Positions 1-10,710 of a stretch of 64,000 bases of DNA are shown here, one piece after another. The position numbers and the translations under genes are program-made. The stretch lies in the NCBI GenBank assembly GCA_900169235.1, contig FWCC01000177.1:124001-188000 (forward strand), written 5' to 3'. The first letter of the stretch is position 1; every line of letters begins with the position of its first letter. The notes under the pieces are model-generated. The model searched no databases. It had not been told where the DNA came from and worked only from the letters and a program-made list of their open reading frames with translations. This DNA is from Zarea fungicola. Lineage: Eukaryota > Ascomycota > Sordariomycetes > Hypocreales > Cordycipitaceae.

Positions 1-137
1 AGTGACAACTCAAGGTTTAAGGCTATTGAAACGGGGAAAATCAAGCTTCATTGATTTGGCCATCTAGAACGCCCAGAGGGAGAGTTATATGCTATGAAAC
101 TAATAAACCAACCCGAACCTGCGATAGGAGCCTAAAT

Positions 138-1272
138 CTAAGGTCCACCACGGCGGGTATAGAGCTGCCAGTATCTATCATTCTTGGCCCGGCAATGACC
201 ACCCGAAACACAATACATCCTTCCACCACGGTTATTAGAATTAGGCGACGAAATCTTGGCGGTGTGAGTGGACGAAAACTGGCCGCACCCGTTGCGGCTG
301 CCGGACACGACATTGTACTCGGTAAACGCCTGGTCGTACCACACGCAGACGGTCTCCCTCTTGCCACCGTTGCAGGTATACGAGTTGCCCGTCGTCTCAC
401 TGTACTGCACGGAGAAGCCGCCGCTGATCCACCCCGCCGCGCCGCCGAGGTTGGCGCTAAAGGTTATGCCTCGCGTCTCGCTGAAGGTGGCCGAGCAGCC
501 GTTGGTGTTACTACACCTGATGGGTTGCTAGAACGTGGCAGTACATTTTATTAGTTCAACTTTTAATGGCCGTTAGGGATAGGGAGGAAGGGGGTGGGGG
601 TTTTGGCCGTTGGGTAAGAGGCTTTTGTTGGGGTTCACTTACACTAAATTGCGTGTGAAGGTGGTGCTGCCACGGGTCACCGTTGCCAATGAGGCGCGTC
701 TCGGGCGTCCACTGCGAGCATGGGTTCACCTGCCTCTTACCATCAACCTCGGTAGAGTTGGTGCCGTCAAGCGCAATAGGAGGAGCAGCGGGACCGTCGG
801 CGCTGCCTCCTGCCTCCATGGCATCTGCCACCGCAGCTAGCGAAACAGCTTGGTCAGAGAGACAGTTGCCAATAATGCTGCCGTCTGTCGATGCAAGCTC
901 AATGCCTGAAACAATAGCTTTGCAAGAAATTAAGATTGCTCTATCATCAAAAATTCTTTCGCAGGATAGGCTTGCAGCTGGGTCCGCGTTGTACTCCATC
1001 TGTTGGGTGTTGGTGCCCAAGGTAATGGTGCCCGTGCCGCGTTCGCTGGCATCCAGATTAATGGAAACAGGCCAGTTTGCGAACTTTCCGCTATCGAGCT
1101 TATCAGAGCAGGACCTACCAAGCACTTCCTTGGTAGCGGCATTGGCAACGGTCAACTGCATCTCAGATGGCTCATTGAGTAGCTCAAAGCGGATAGAGAT
1201 GCTCGAGCTTGCTGCTGGGGCCGTAAGTCCAAGCCGAGCAAGCAGCACTATGGCAAGGGAGAGCCTCTTCAT
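138..1272 (-). CDS. Secreted two-module hypothetical protein
   Basis: Exons 1272..643 and 527..138; the 115-nt intron has a GTAAGT donor and CTAG acceptor and joins in phase 0 (339 aa). The first 20 or so residues form a signal peptide (MKRLSLAIVLLARLGL) ending in an Ala-rich cleavage region. The first module, to about residue 130, is beta-rich with a few cysteines (RSCSDKL, LSCERIF, ISCKA). An Ala/Pro-rich linker follows. The second module is Ser/Gly/Thr-rich with at least six cysteines, including TCNGGKRETVCVWYDQAF and MYCVSGGHC. It recalls fungal secreted proteins of unknown role, but I cannot name a family. Function is unknown; an extracellular location is inferred from the signal peptide. 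The next intact upstream gene is over 2.5 kb away. Confidence in the gene model is good because the exon junction preserves frame and cysteine pattern. Confidence 0.72.
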
Positions 1273-2127
1273 GCTGATAGCTGAGATGGTGGTAATTATA
1301 AAGAGTAAAAGATAGGCTTATATAATTGTACGATGTAACTGTAAGCACTGGTGTCCTTTATAAATGCTACTAGAAGGAGGCAGTATGTTTAGTATTTATA
1401 GTTTTCATGTCCGTTAGTGGTAACTATCTAAAATTATTATAAGTTGATCATCGGTGAACTTCCGATAGACTGACAATACTGAGAATAGATCTAGAACGCT
1501 TTAGAAGCGTTCTAGAGAGTTGCCAATGTATGTTTTGATCTATAGTTCGATAATATAAGTGGCGTACACTAATGCTATGCGGCCAAGAGGTATTATGTGG
1601 GGTAATGAAAATAAATATTATGGTAAATCTTAAAGATAATGCTTAGGATTTTTATAGTGACGTTATTGATAGCTTATTTTAGTAGTGTCATAAAGTAGTG
1701 TTTAGACAGCGACTTACTCTATAGACATTGCTGATTCACCTTTTTGGAGCTGGGTTGACTACGAGATACTATTGCTCTAGTGACAGAGTATTATACTGGA
1801 TATAGCATTATATTCAACGCATGTTCCTCTCTCGAATTGAACAGCCGTGTCGGTAGTCCCCAATCTACCGTAGGCCAAGAGCCGCTAAAATTGGTTTCCA
1901 TTTCGCCAAGAATGACGGGGCAAACGTGCCTCTCTATATTCATATACCAGGCACATCTTCCCTTGTATTCTCTTGGCAACGAGAGCAACTCCAAACTGAG
2001 CTGAATCTCCATGAGCATAGTAGGCAAATGTTCATGCTCCATAGTACAGTACGTATCCTGCCTGCTGGAGGTCATTTTAAGGTTATGGCGCTAAATCTCA
2101 TTTGCTAATGTTCCAGCCATGGCTTAG

Positions 2128-2619
2128 ATACTGCCCCGTGCTCGGCTGGGCTGCGATGAGGAGAACACAGTTACTTCAACTAAGACTAATTGGGATCTTG
2201 CTGACTCCGCGGTTGTGGACAGCTTGTCTCGGCATGGCGTATGTGCCGTGTAGGTTGGTAGCGTGGTCGCACTGACCTCCACCAGCTAACTGATTTAGGT
2301 ATCCCAATACCCCAATGCGGATGAGAATATGTGGTATACACGATGGTCGGGTGTTAATCAGTTATTTCAAGCAGCCAATTCGCCTATTGCGGATTATATT
2401 AGTTGTGGCTGCTTATTATGTGGTCACTGGGACAGATGTGATCCAGTCAAAGCCGGTATCGCTATGTGGTGGGGGAATGTGTAGAAGGCGTCGGGCAATG
2501 GAGATTGTTTCAATCATCTTTGCATTGTACTGAGTCTCAATGGAGGTATACCGCTCATCGGCCGCAGCAAGCCAGCTGGCTTGTGCTATGCGGGCACATC
2601 TAGATCTACTGGCAAGTAA
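2128..2619 (+). pseudogene. Remnant of a small Cys-rich protein gene with in-frame stop
   Basis: Two adjacent open stretches read like one split gene. The first (2128-2250) is rich in D, T, S and V. It is followed by a possible intron whose 3' end is textbook (GCTAACTGATTTAG, ending 2298). The second stretch (2299-2619) encodes a Trp/Cys-rich peptide with a CGCLLCGHWDRC motif and a later DCFNHLC motif, and ends in TAA at 2617-2619. A TAG at 2482-2484 interrupts it, although the sequence beyond still looks coding; a TGG-to-TAG change would explain it. The GC..CG pattern is faintly reminiscent of small killer-toxin-like secreted proteins, but that link is weak. No initiating ATG was fixed, and the donor of the putative intron is poor. 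Confidence 0.4.
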
Positions 2620-3182
2620 CCACCAGTAAACTGCCTACGACAAATGAGAACTTGGTCGAGCCTGTAAACTCTACATTCTTTGTAAAAGCTAAAGTAATGA
2701 AGTTGACTGGTAGCCCAAGACTGCTCCTCAGAGATTCCAACAAAGCCTTCTCGTCAGATTTTCCGAGCTCTGTCTGGCAATACAATAACTGATATTCGCA
2801 TCAAACGGTTCTACAGCTGTAAATTTCAATCTTGGACGGGGAGTGACATTGAAGTTTTTAACGTCAAGGGACAAGGTAGTTGGCGCGTTTTCCTCAACAC
2901 CCAATACAACAGAGTAATGCTAATATCACTTGCTGAAGGCTAGTTTCGTATGCCTCGCAAGAATAACGGATTTACTTTGTTTTCCAAGCATACACTGCCT
3001 GGCCGTTGTGGCTCGTTTCGACAGCCTGGACAAAGCCCAATCCGTCCCTGAAGTTGCGATGTGAAGTAGGGAAGAGATTAATTGCGCGCTTTGGCACGAC
3101 ATTGCAGTAATAAGTGGTTTAACGGGCTGAGCCCGCTTGAGCGGCAGTACTGCCGCCGCCGCTCCAGCGTCGGCACGACACT

Positions 3183-3228
3183 GGTAGCCGTATTTCTTTT
3201 CTTGGTTCCATCGGAAGAACGCTTGGTT
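3183..3228 (+). repeat. Diverged short repeat, copy A
   Basis: About 46 bp resembling 10663-10710 (shared blocks TATTTCT, TTGGTTCC and AAGAAC), with a one-base gap and mostly single-base differences. Both copies lie in AT-rich non-coding DNA, so this may be the relic of a dispersed element. The length is too short to classify. Confidence 0.35.
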
Positions 3229-3784
3229 TAGTCTCAGGCAAAATACATGATACTTTATAAGGCAGTATTTAGCATATCTAATCAGCTCGAAGAACCAGAT
3301 GTATATTCATGCGATGGATGTTTTAAAGACTGGGCGGATTGACACACTGGTGTTTGTTCCTAACACGCCTACCCAAATATAGGGTTTAGAAATAAATTCA
3401 CGTTTACTTCCTAGCTTACCTGCCACCGTTAGCTAGAGGTTTGCCATTTGCTCTTTGAACTCTCAGATGCAGTAGTTAGACTGCAGCCTAGTTCAAGTTC
3501 GGCGCGTATTCTCCCATGTCATACGCAGACTTTCCTTGGATTGCACACAGTGGCGCGGTTGAATTCATCTGTGCTTGAAATATTTTTCTTACTCTTATGC
3601 AGCCACCACTATTATCTCTGCAAAGTTCTAAAACCGCACAACTAACCTGGAACGAAAGACCCAACTACTTTTAGACTCTAGATTTTGTGAATGTATTACA
3701 AAGTGCAAGGTAAGTCTTAGCGTGGATGAAGGAACAACTAGGGCTAAAGAACTTGTTGAATATTAATACAAAGCGAGGCTTATG

Positions 3785-5937
3785 TCATATTATTATGATA
3801 TCCTGTAGTTTGTTTTTCTCCTTCTCTCGCAGAAATCTTTCTTGGACCAGTCTTGCTACTCCAAGTTTGTCTAGCTCCTGGTCTGGCAACCCTAGTGCAA
3901 CGCCTAGTCCAATCCTCTGGAACTGGGCCATGCCTGCAATCAGACTCGACTCTGTTTGTGCCGGCACCAGAACAAGAAAAAATGGCCCGATTATAAAGTC
4001 GGGGTTATTCGACGGATTCACTTGCCCCGTAACCAATCCCAGGGGTATTGCAACCAAATCCTTGTGATCAATTGATTCCCCTAAGCGGTCATAGTCTGGT
4101 TGGCCAAACCTTGCGGAATCCCATGTCACTGAGATGCGGAAGATAGCTTCACCGTCGCGAAACCACAGAAAATGTTTTCCGTCTTTTTGATACGGCCGTA
4201 ACTCAATGACAGATAGATGAATCCAGCCTCCAGTCACTTTACCGAAGGCATTCCCTTTATTACTAAGATGAACCTCGGCATTTTTAACGACGGCCAGGTC
4301 CTTTAAATCATCAAACCAGCGGCTTCCGTAATCTACCGATGAGTTGACAGAAGCCCAGGACCAGCTTGGTGCTCTGTAAGAACTGGAAACACCGCCGAGT
4401 GAATAATGGTAGTCGATTTTCCAGCACAGACCCCGAAGCAAATCACCTTTCCATAGGCCAGCGAGATAAGAGTCACTTGGCACAGACTGAGCCCCTTCGG
4501 ATGGAATGCTGATTGCGAAACGAGCAGCTAGACCTGAAATGGCCGGAAGTTTATCATCTTCAAGTGTCAAACTTCGTCGCGTGTATCGCTCGACGATATA
4601 GCGCCAGGCTCGCATATGTCGCCCTTTTTCATCCAGAGCAGAGCCTATGCCGATGGTGTACTCTCCCTCAAAAGGATGCATTTGATTACAGCGACCGTCT
4701 TCTGTGGTAAAGCACAAGTTGCATTCGAAATATGTCTGAGAATCTGCGAAATGCAACGTTCGAGGGGATAGATAACGTTCTTGTATAACCCAGGCACGCT
4801 TCGATAACGGCGCATCTTCCATGTCCATAACCCGCGCAGGCTCTGCCACGAGTTTGTAGGGTAAAAGGCAGGCTGCAACCATACCAGATATTCCCTTGGC
4901 TCGGAGGGGGATGATGATAATTGTAGGTTCCGACCTAGGCCCCAGGAATCCTTCGTAAGAATTTCTAGCCCTTGTTGCAGCCATCGTAAGATATGCATTT
5001 CCATATATATCACACATCTGGGATGACTCGCGCACCCAGTCATCAAGATCATCCTGCAATATACAGAGGCTATCAATCCAAAGATAGGGGACATTTAATT
5101 CGGCGGCCAGCCAAAATGCATCCTGAAATGTCTGTGGAAGCTCTTCAATCGGTATTCCGGCATATAAACGCTCAGCAGTATTGGAATTTAGCATGAGAGG
5201 CTGCAAGGATCCCCAGCAATAGCTGAGGGCGGCGTACTTGACCGGTGGGTGAACTGAATCACACAGAATAACTTTTTGTGACCTCTTCTCGTATTTGAGC
5301 AACCTGGTTGGCTGTACCTTGGATATTTGACGGTGCTCATGGAGACATGAACACTTAAACAGCCACTTGTTAATGTTCCTGATGGCCAGCGTAGACTTTG
5401 GTGAGGTTGGCGGCTTACGGCCATTTATGAACATTGCCAGCGGGTTTACTAGGGATTATGTTAATCGATTAGAAGTCCAGAACAATACAGGCTAAGCAAG
5501 AGCATGCTGGCTATATGCTCACCTGTGTCAACAACGAATCCGAGGCCACCCACGAGCCAACAATTGAGCCGCCGGGTTTGTTGTCCTTTATCGTACGCAA
5601 TAATTTGAAGCCCCTGAGCGCCTTTTAGGCCGGCTATGAACAGCTCGTAGGAAGGAGCTAGCCGGGTGTTTTGTATCTTGGTTATCGTAGTGTTTATGCT
5701 CGGCTGTAAAAGGCTGCACAATTCGCATATCTTGGAGCTCGTGTTCAAGTCATCAAGGCTCTTGTGATAGGGTATGAAAGGCTTTCCAGGGCAGGTGATA
5801 GTAACATCATACGGGGTGTATAAAAACAGCTTGGAAAATCCCTCCACTACTTGATAAAGCTCACTTGGGTCCGTTTCCATTATGGAGCCGAAATCAAGAC
5901 TGAGACAGACTTGACAAAGCCTCATAATTACGAACAC
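3785..5937 (-). CDS. HET-domain (heterokaryon incompatibility) protein
   Basis: Exons 5937..5523 and 5448..3785 (74-nt intron, GTGAGC donor, CTAG acceptor, phase 1) give 692 aa. The join creates VNPLAMFINGR, which matches the usual sequence before a HET domain. The N-terminal part carries the typical CxxC (LCQVC) and CELC motifs. The HET domain spans about residues 210-360: YAALSYCWG, then LPQTFQDAFWLAAEL, then YLWIDSLCILQDDLDDW and YGNAYLTMAATRA. A W..R.WV.QE-type signature follows (SKRAWVIQERYLSPRTL). HET domains are related to TIR folds and trigger cell death on non-self recognition in fungi; the trigger here is unknown. Translation could start at Met1 or Met5. The dynamin-like gene at 7574 is transcribed divergently. 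Confidence 0.88.
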
Positions 5938-7573
5938 TAACCAAAAAGGAAAGTTCAGTTTAAATTATGAAAGTGGCAAGTAAAACGAACATTTTCAAAT
6001 GCGTTCGAAGATTGGCGCGCGATGCATTGGTAACTGTTATGCTGCAAGGACAAAGCAGTGAAGTCTTAGTCAGTTAACAGGAATGGGCGTAGAGGTTTAA
6101 TATGGATTCAGGCCCGCTCTTTGCTAATAATGCCAGCCCGCAGGCGATTGCCTGATTGCGGCAAGGCTGCGGCACAAGGTGTGGGAGACTTGGCTGAGCA
6201 AGGCATAGTTGCGACATTGGCATTTGTTTACTAAATCACCAGAAGTATTGCGGCAACAACGTTCACTGTGTTAATGAAGCGCATGCTGTGCTTGGAGTTT
6301 ATGCTTCCAGCCGCTGGCAAGATGCAGCGTTAGTGAAGCAAGCCATCAGGATCAGAAGACCCAAAAAATTGGAATACCTCTTCGTTAAGTAACCGTCTAT
6401 CTCACTATTGTTTCCTTGAACCACTCGGCTCGACGGCTCGAGTTATCGATACTCAGCAGGCTCGTGACTGCATGTCCTATTCGGGTCATCCACAGGTCGC
6501 CCGGACTCAGCCTCGCGTCCGTAACCGCTTATCACGTTCACAAAACACCCAAATTACCTCTGCCTAAACCTTTGCAAGCAAGCATCATAAAGACCATTTA
6601 TAATCTGCAGTGCTACCGCCTCACTTTCTTGCAGCCTTGAGGTGCACGCGTACAAGTGATTCGCATGCAGTCTATGTTGCATCGCATTTTGCCACCCCAC
6701 ACAGCAGCGGCAGGATCGCATCAAGAAAAGAGAAACGTGGCGTATGCAAAGACCTTGCAAATGAGAGGACAGTCTGTCCTGAAAGGCACAAAAAAAATGG
6801 AAAGAGCAAGGTTTAAGAATAGGCAGTCTCATGTATTGGTACTAGGGTGCCATACGGCCAAGGCTATGTTTGCAAAGTCGACAGCGCTGGAATCTTGATC
6901 TTCTGCTCCACTGTTCAACACTTGACAGAGCGGGACGGCCCGTTTCGTCCCACCAGACCGTCGTGGCCTCGGTATGCATTGGCAGACTCGCGTGTGGCGT
7001 GCTGGTGCGCAGCTGAACCGTGACGAGATACAATACTTATGCAAAGCAATGAATTAATCCTGCCGCCTAGTACCCTCCTGGGAAACTACATCACCGCGCG
7101 CTGTCATACAACCATGCGCCGATTTACGTGATGTCCAGCATCGTATTCAGTACTAGTGATGGATCTCCTTAGGGCTAACGTTGCTACCGAGTCCGCTGAT
7201 CCCTCGCGTCAAATGCATTAGGTTGCTATTAATTAATATTAGAGGGAGGCGGGGATCTAGAACTAGAAAAAAGCGGTCACGTCTACTCTCTGGTGTGCAG
7301 AACAAGGCTACGGTGGCTGAAGCTACATGAGGATACGAACGCAGAAACATATCCCGGGGCTGCCTAATAGAGTGTCCGCCAGCGGCGTCCTGGTCATGTT
7401 GGAGCCTGGGCAGGATGAGTCTTGGCGTTTCTGACACGGGGTCGTGCGGCCCTGCTCTTTTCCTCTCATCTCTATCGTCAACGTACGGGCATCAGGTATA
7501 AATTGCTAAGCTTTTCATAAACTACTCTATCAGTCCGCACACGCGTAGTGCAGTCCCTTGCCTGGACAGAACA
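5938..7573. promoter_or_regulatory. Divergent intergenic region, HET / dynamin-like
   Basis: 1.6 kb between two divergent genes. A TATA-like GGTATAAATTG near 7495 lies about 75 bp before the dynamin-like ATG. Short open frames inside (6416-6898, 7153-7437) have no recognisable features. Confidence 0.4.
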
Positions 7574-9727
7574 ATGGGAACACACGTACCTACAGGCGCT
7601 CCGCCCTCTCTGCTGACCTCACCGGATCGACTAAGCAAGATTGACAAGCTTCGAGAAACAAACACTAAACAGTATGTGCCTCTTCCTCAGCTTGTTGCAG
7701 TCGGCGATCAGAGCTCTGGAAAGTCATCGCTTCTCGAGGGCTTGACCGGTATTCCCTTTCCACGCAGTCTGGGCGGATGCACACGTTATGCCACGCAAAT
7801 CAGCCATCGGCGTGAAAACAAGGTTTCCATCAAAATCAGCATCATTCCAGCGTCAAGTGCCTCCGACGACGAAAAGAAGAACCTCAAGAACTACAAAGCA
7901 TCAGTTCAGACTACTTTTGAGTTACAGAAACAGCTCCCAAACATCCTTGTCGACGTGAACAAGGTCATGGGCATACGTACCACGGATAATCCTCAGGGCA
8001 CAAGAAATTTTAGTGAAAATGTGTTAAAAATCGAGAAATGCGGACCAACTGAAGATTATTTGACTGTTATTGACGTACCTGGAATAATTCGAGCAACCGA
8101 TGACCATACTGTTTCGAGGGATATACCACTCGTCGGATACATGGTGGAGAACTACATTCGAGACCCGCAAAGCATCATTCTTGCTGTTCTCCCTTGCACT
8201 GCTGATTTTTACACGCAGGAGATATTGGTACTGGCAAAAAAACATGATCCAAGTGGCCAGCGGACTCTTGGTGTTCTAACCAAGCCTGATGCGATTCATG
8301 AAGAGGCGCTAAAGGGTGCCGCTTGCGACTTGATCAATGGCAGAGAGCACGATCTACACCTAGGGTTTCATCTTGTCCGCAACCGAGGAGCCGGTAATGA
8401 CGGAGGCCCCTTCAGTGACGAGCAAAGGGATTCCATGTTCAAAATAAAGCCCTGGTGTGACCTACCTTCGAATCGACTTGGTGTGGTTGCACTTCGGCAG
8501 CGTTTGCGGCAACTTCTCGGGGACCTAATAGACAAGTCATACCCAAAGCTTCGTGCCACGACGAGAGAGATGCTCGCCCAGGCGCGTGGTGAATTGGAAA
8601 AGCTGGGTCCGGCCAGACAGACCGAGCGGCAGCAGCAACAGTACCTGAGCTCAATTGCGAGCAACTTTCAGGATATTGTTCGTCCAGCACTAAATGCAGA
8701 CTACTCGTCTTCCAAGGTATTCGATGACGATAAATTTAGGCTAATCACTGCTGTTCTAAATATGACGGATGAGTTCAAGACGGATTTCACTGCGACTGCG
8801 CATACGTACCAGTTCTTGGAGCGTGACAAAAACAGCGGTAGGGAGTCGGGGCATAACGAGGATACTCAGTCGTCTTTAAAGTCTTTTTTTGGACAAGACG
8901 ATATTTTATTTGACCAGTATCCCGATCTGAATGAGGTGATCAACCGAGAACTACACGCTTGTGCACCTTTGGGAGGGATCATGGAGTGGATTGTAAAGCT
9001 TCATCGCCATTCCCGGGGTAGCGAGCTGACGTCCTACAATGCATCTTTATTCGCGGGCGCCTTGAGACAGCAGACATCCAAGTGGCAGGCATACACCGAG
9101 TTTTTTGTCAGCAAAGTTGTCTACAAGATCCACGAATTCATTGTCAGGGCTCTAGCAGCCGTATGTCCAGATGCCAAGGTTCGCGAAGAGCTCTTATCTC
9201 ACTTGTTGGAAGATATTCTGGCAAGGTACAAGGCCGCCATGGACCAAGCTCGTCTTCTGGTTGAAGTGGAGAGCGGTAGCCAGCCGTACACCCTGAACAA
9301 CGCATTCCGAGAGGCTCTCTCCAAGTTACAGAGTGCTCGAATGGAGCAAGAGCCGAACTATAAATTCATGTCCGTTGAGGTGACGGCCAGTCGTGAAAGC
9401 GCAGTCTCTCTGGATGATGTGCATGCCACGCTTCGCGACAATAATAGTGGCATGTACATTGCGGAAGAGGTCCACGATTTGATCAAGTCCTATTACGAGG
9501 TGGCGCGCGACCGCTTCATCGACAATATTTACCTTCAAGTCATTGCCCACTGCCTAGTGTTTGGCGCAAACAGCCCGCTGCGACTATTTTGCGAGAAGTG
9601 GGTGCTCAATCTGGAAGATAAGAACTTGGCGATGATTGGGGAAGAGTCGTTTCGGACACGAGAGCAGCGTAGAATTCTGACCAAAAAAATTGAGAATCTG
9701 ACGGAAGCAGTTGCTCTTCTCCTATGA
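7574..9727 (+). CDS. Dynamin-like / Mx-like large GTPase
   Basis: An intronless 717-aa frame. The GTPase motifs are intact: G1 GDQSSGKS at residues 44-51, G3 DVPG at 167-170 and G4 TKPD at 236-239. A PFPRSLGGCTR stretch supplies the switch-I threonine. The middle/stalk region follows (LGDLIDKSYPKLRATTREML). A GTPase effector domain closes the C-terminus (HDLIKSYYEVARDRFIDNIYLQVIAHCLV). There is no PH domain and no proline-rich tail, so it resembles the Mx/DLP-like fungal group rather than Vps1 or Dnm1. Family members self-assemble on membranes and use GTP hydrolysis to remodel them; the target of this one is unknown. It starts 1.6 kb from the divergent HET gene. A TATA-like site lies near 7495. 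Confidence 0.9.
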   Translation: MGTHVPTGAPPSLLTSPDRLSKIDKLRETNTKQYVPLPQLVAVGDQSSGKSSLLEGLTGIPFPRSLGGCTRYATQISHRRENKVSIKISIIPASSASDDEKKNLKNYKASVQTTFELQKQLPNILVDVNKVMGIRTTDNPQGTRNFSENVLKIEKCGPTEDYLTVIDVPGIIRATDDHTVSRDIPLVGYMVENYIRDPQSIILAVLPCTADFYTQEILVLAKKHDPSGQRTLGVLTKPDAIHEEALKGAACDLINGREHDLHLGFHLVRNRGAGNDGGPFSDEQRDSMFKIKPWCDLPSNRLGVVALRQRLRQLLGDLIDKSYPKLRATTREMLAQARGELEKLGPARQTERQQQQYLSSIASNFQDIVRPALNADYSSSKVFDDDKFRLITAVLNMTDEFKTDFTATAHTYQFLERDKNSGRESGHNEDTQSSLKSFFGQDDILFDQYPDLNEVINRELHACAPLGGIMEWIVKLHRHSRGSELTSYNASLFAGALRQQTSKWQAYTEFFVSKVVYKIHEFIVRALAAVCPDAKVREELLSHLLEDILARYKAAMDQARLLVEVESGSQPYTLNNAFREALSKLQSARMEQEPNYKFMSVEVTASRESAVSLDDVHATLRDNNSGMYIAEEVHDLIKSYYEVARDRFIDNIYLQVIAHCLVFGANSPLRLFCEKWVLNLEDKNLAMIGEESFRTREQRRILTKKIENLTEAVALLL

Positions 9728-10499
9728 GAAAGCTGGCCACGCCGAGCCTGGCAAGAGTTTAGTCAAGCAGTATTCAATTTAATACAGGCGTATGTGTGTG
9801 GTAGTTGGAGATGAGAGCAGATGGTAAGCATAGTATTTGGACCGCATTGAGGATGAAATACAGATGCGAACAGTGGTGGTTTTATTTGTAGGAGGAACTC
9901 CGGGTTCGCCGCAACTCAGAGCGGCACACCAGCTCGTCTGATGGGCAAACCACAAGGCATTTTGGATATTATTATTTTACCGCAATTTTGTTTCGGAATT
10001 CAATGTGATTACTTTTGAGCACACGCTTGTAATTTTGCGTTAAACCCCTTCGCTGGCGATGCGATTAAGCACAGCCAGCAGCGGACGTGTAATCGACCAG
10101 GCGCCAGCGTCGTCGCGACCTCTTGTACGCAACCATGCAACCAACAGCGTGACACCAAAGGGGACCTCTGCATGAGGACGTTGAGTCTTGCCATTTGATG
10201 TCGTCGCTCAGAGCGAGAAAGTTTTTTGTTGCATTAATTTGTGAAGGACGATCCGATCATGGGTCGGTGAGACTGTTCGGTCTAGCAAGCTAGATCATAC
10301 TTGTCGCTGTCTCGATTACTTGGTCAAATCGTTTCATGTCACAAGTTGTTCTGCTTGGCGAACATGATGTGCGGCCGCATGGCCAATTTTTAGTTTTAGT
10401 TGGCCACTGGAAGGCATCTGGCCTTTGCCGTTCTTCATCTGGTGAGAAACACAACCCTCTCTCGCATTGCATATATGGTGACTTTGCGCTTTTTCTGGT

Positions 10500-10536
10500 A
10501 CATACGACCATAGATANNACACCGGCTGTTGTATGT
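10500..10536 (+). rRNA. 5S rRNA gene, interior replaced by an N gap
   Basis: ACATACGACCATAG at 10500-10513 is the usual 5' end of fungal 5S rRNA. GCTGTTGTATGTT at about 10525-10537 is its usual 3' end. Between them lie only a few bases and NN (10517-10518), so roughly 80 nt of a normal gene of about 120 nt are missing. A run of T residues follows at once (TTTTGCTTTTTTTT), as expected for RNA polymerase III termination. 5S genes are dispersed as single copies in many filamentous ascomycetes. The simplest reading is an assembly gap inside a genuine gene, caused by repeat identity among 5S copies. A truncated 5S pseudogene is the alternative. Confidence 0.72.
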
Positions 10537-10662
10537 TTTCGCCTTTTGCTTTTTTTTGAATTTGTTTTTTGATATGTTGAGGTAAGGTTCAAGTTGTTTG
10601 GACGAGTGTTTTCGGTGGGTGTGTGTCAAATGCAGCCACAGAAACGCCATGTGACCGTCAGT

Positions 10663-10710
10663 GGTGGCCCTATTTCTCTTTTGGTTCCGTCGTAAGAACC
10701 CTTGTTACAG
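10663..10710 (+). repeat. Diverged short repeat, copy B
   Basis: Partner of the copy at 3183-3228; it lies about 125 bp downstream of the interrupted 5S gene. Shared blocks are TATTTCT, TTGGTTCC and AAGAAC. It is too short to assign to an element class. Confidence 0.35.

Larger units (their letters stand above)
1273..3784. other. AT-rich gene-poor spacer
   Basis: About 2.5 kb without an intact gene. It contains the broken cysteine-rich coding remnant at 2128-2619 and one copy of a short diverged repeat at 3183-3228. The many TA-rich stretches and stop-riddled frames suggest decayed sequence. The short open frames at 1780-2108 and 3448-3645 have no recognisable protein features. Confidence 0.5.

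Noticed and set aside
683..1315. Plus-strand frame of 210 codons
   Set aside because: Antisense to the secreted-protein exon that has the signal peptide and correct splice site.
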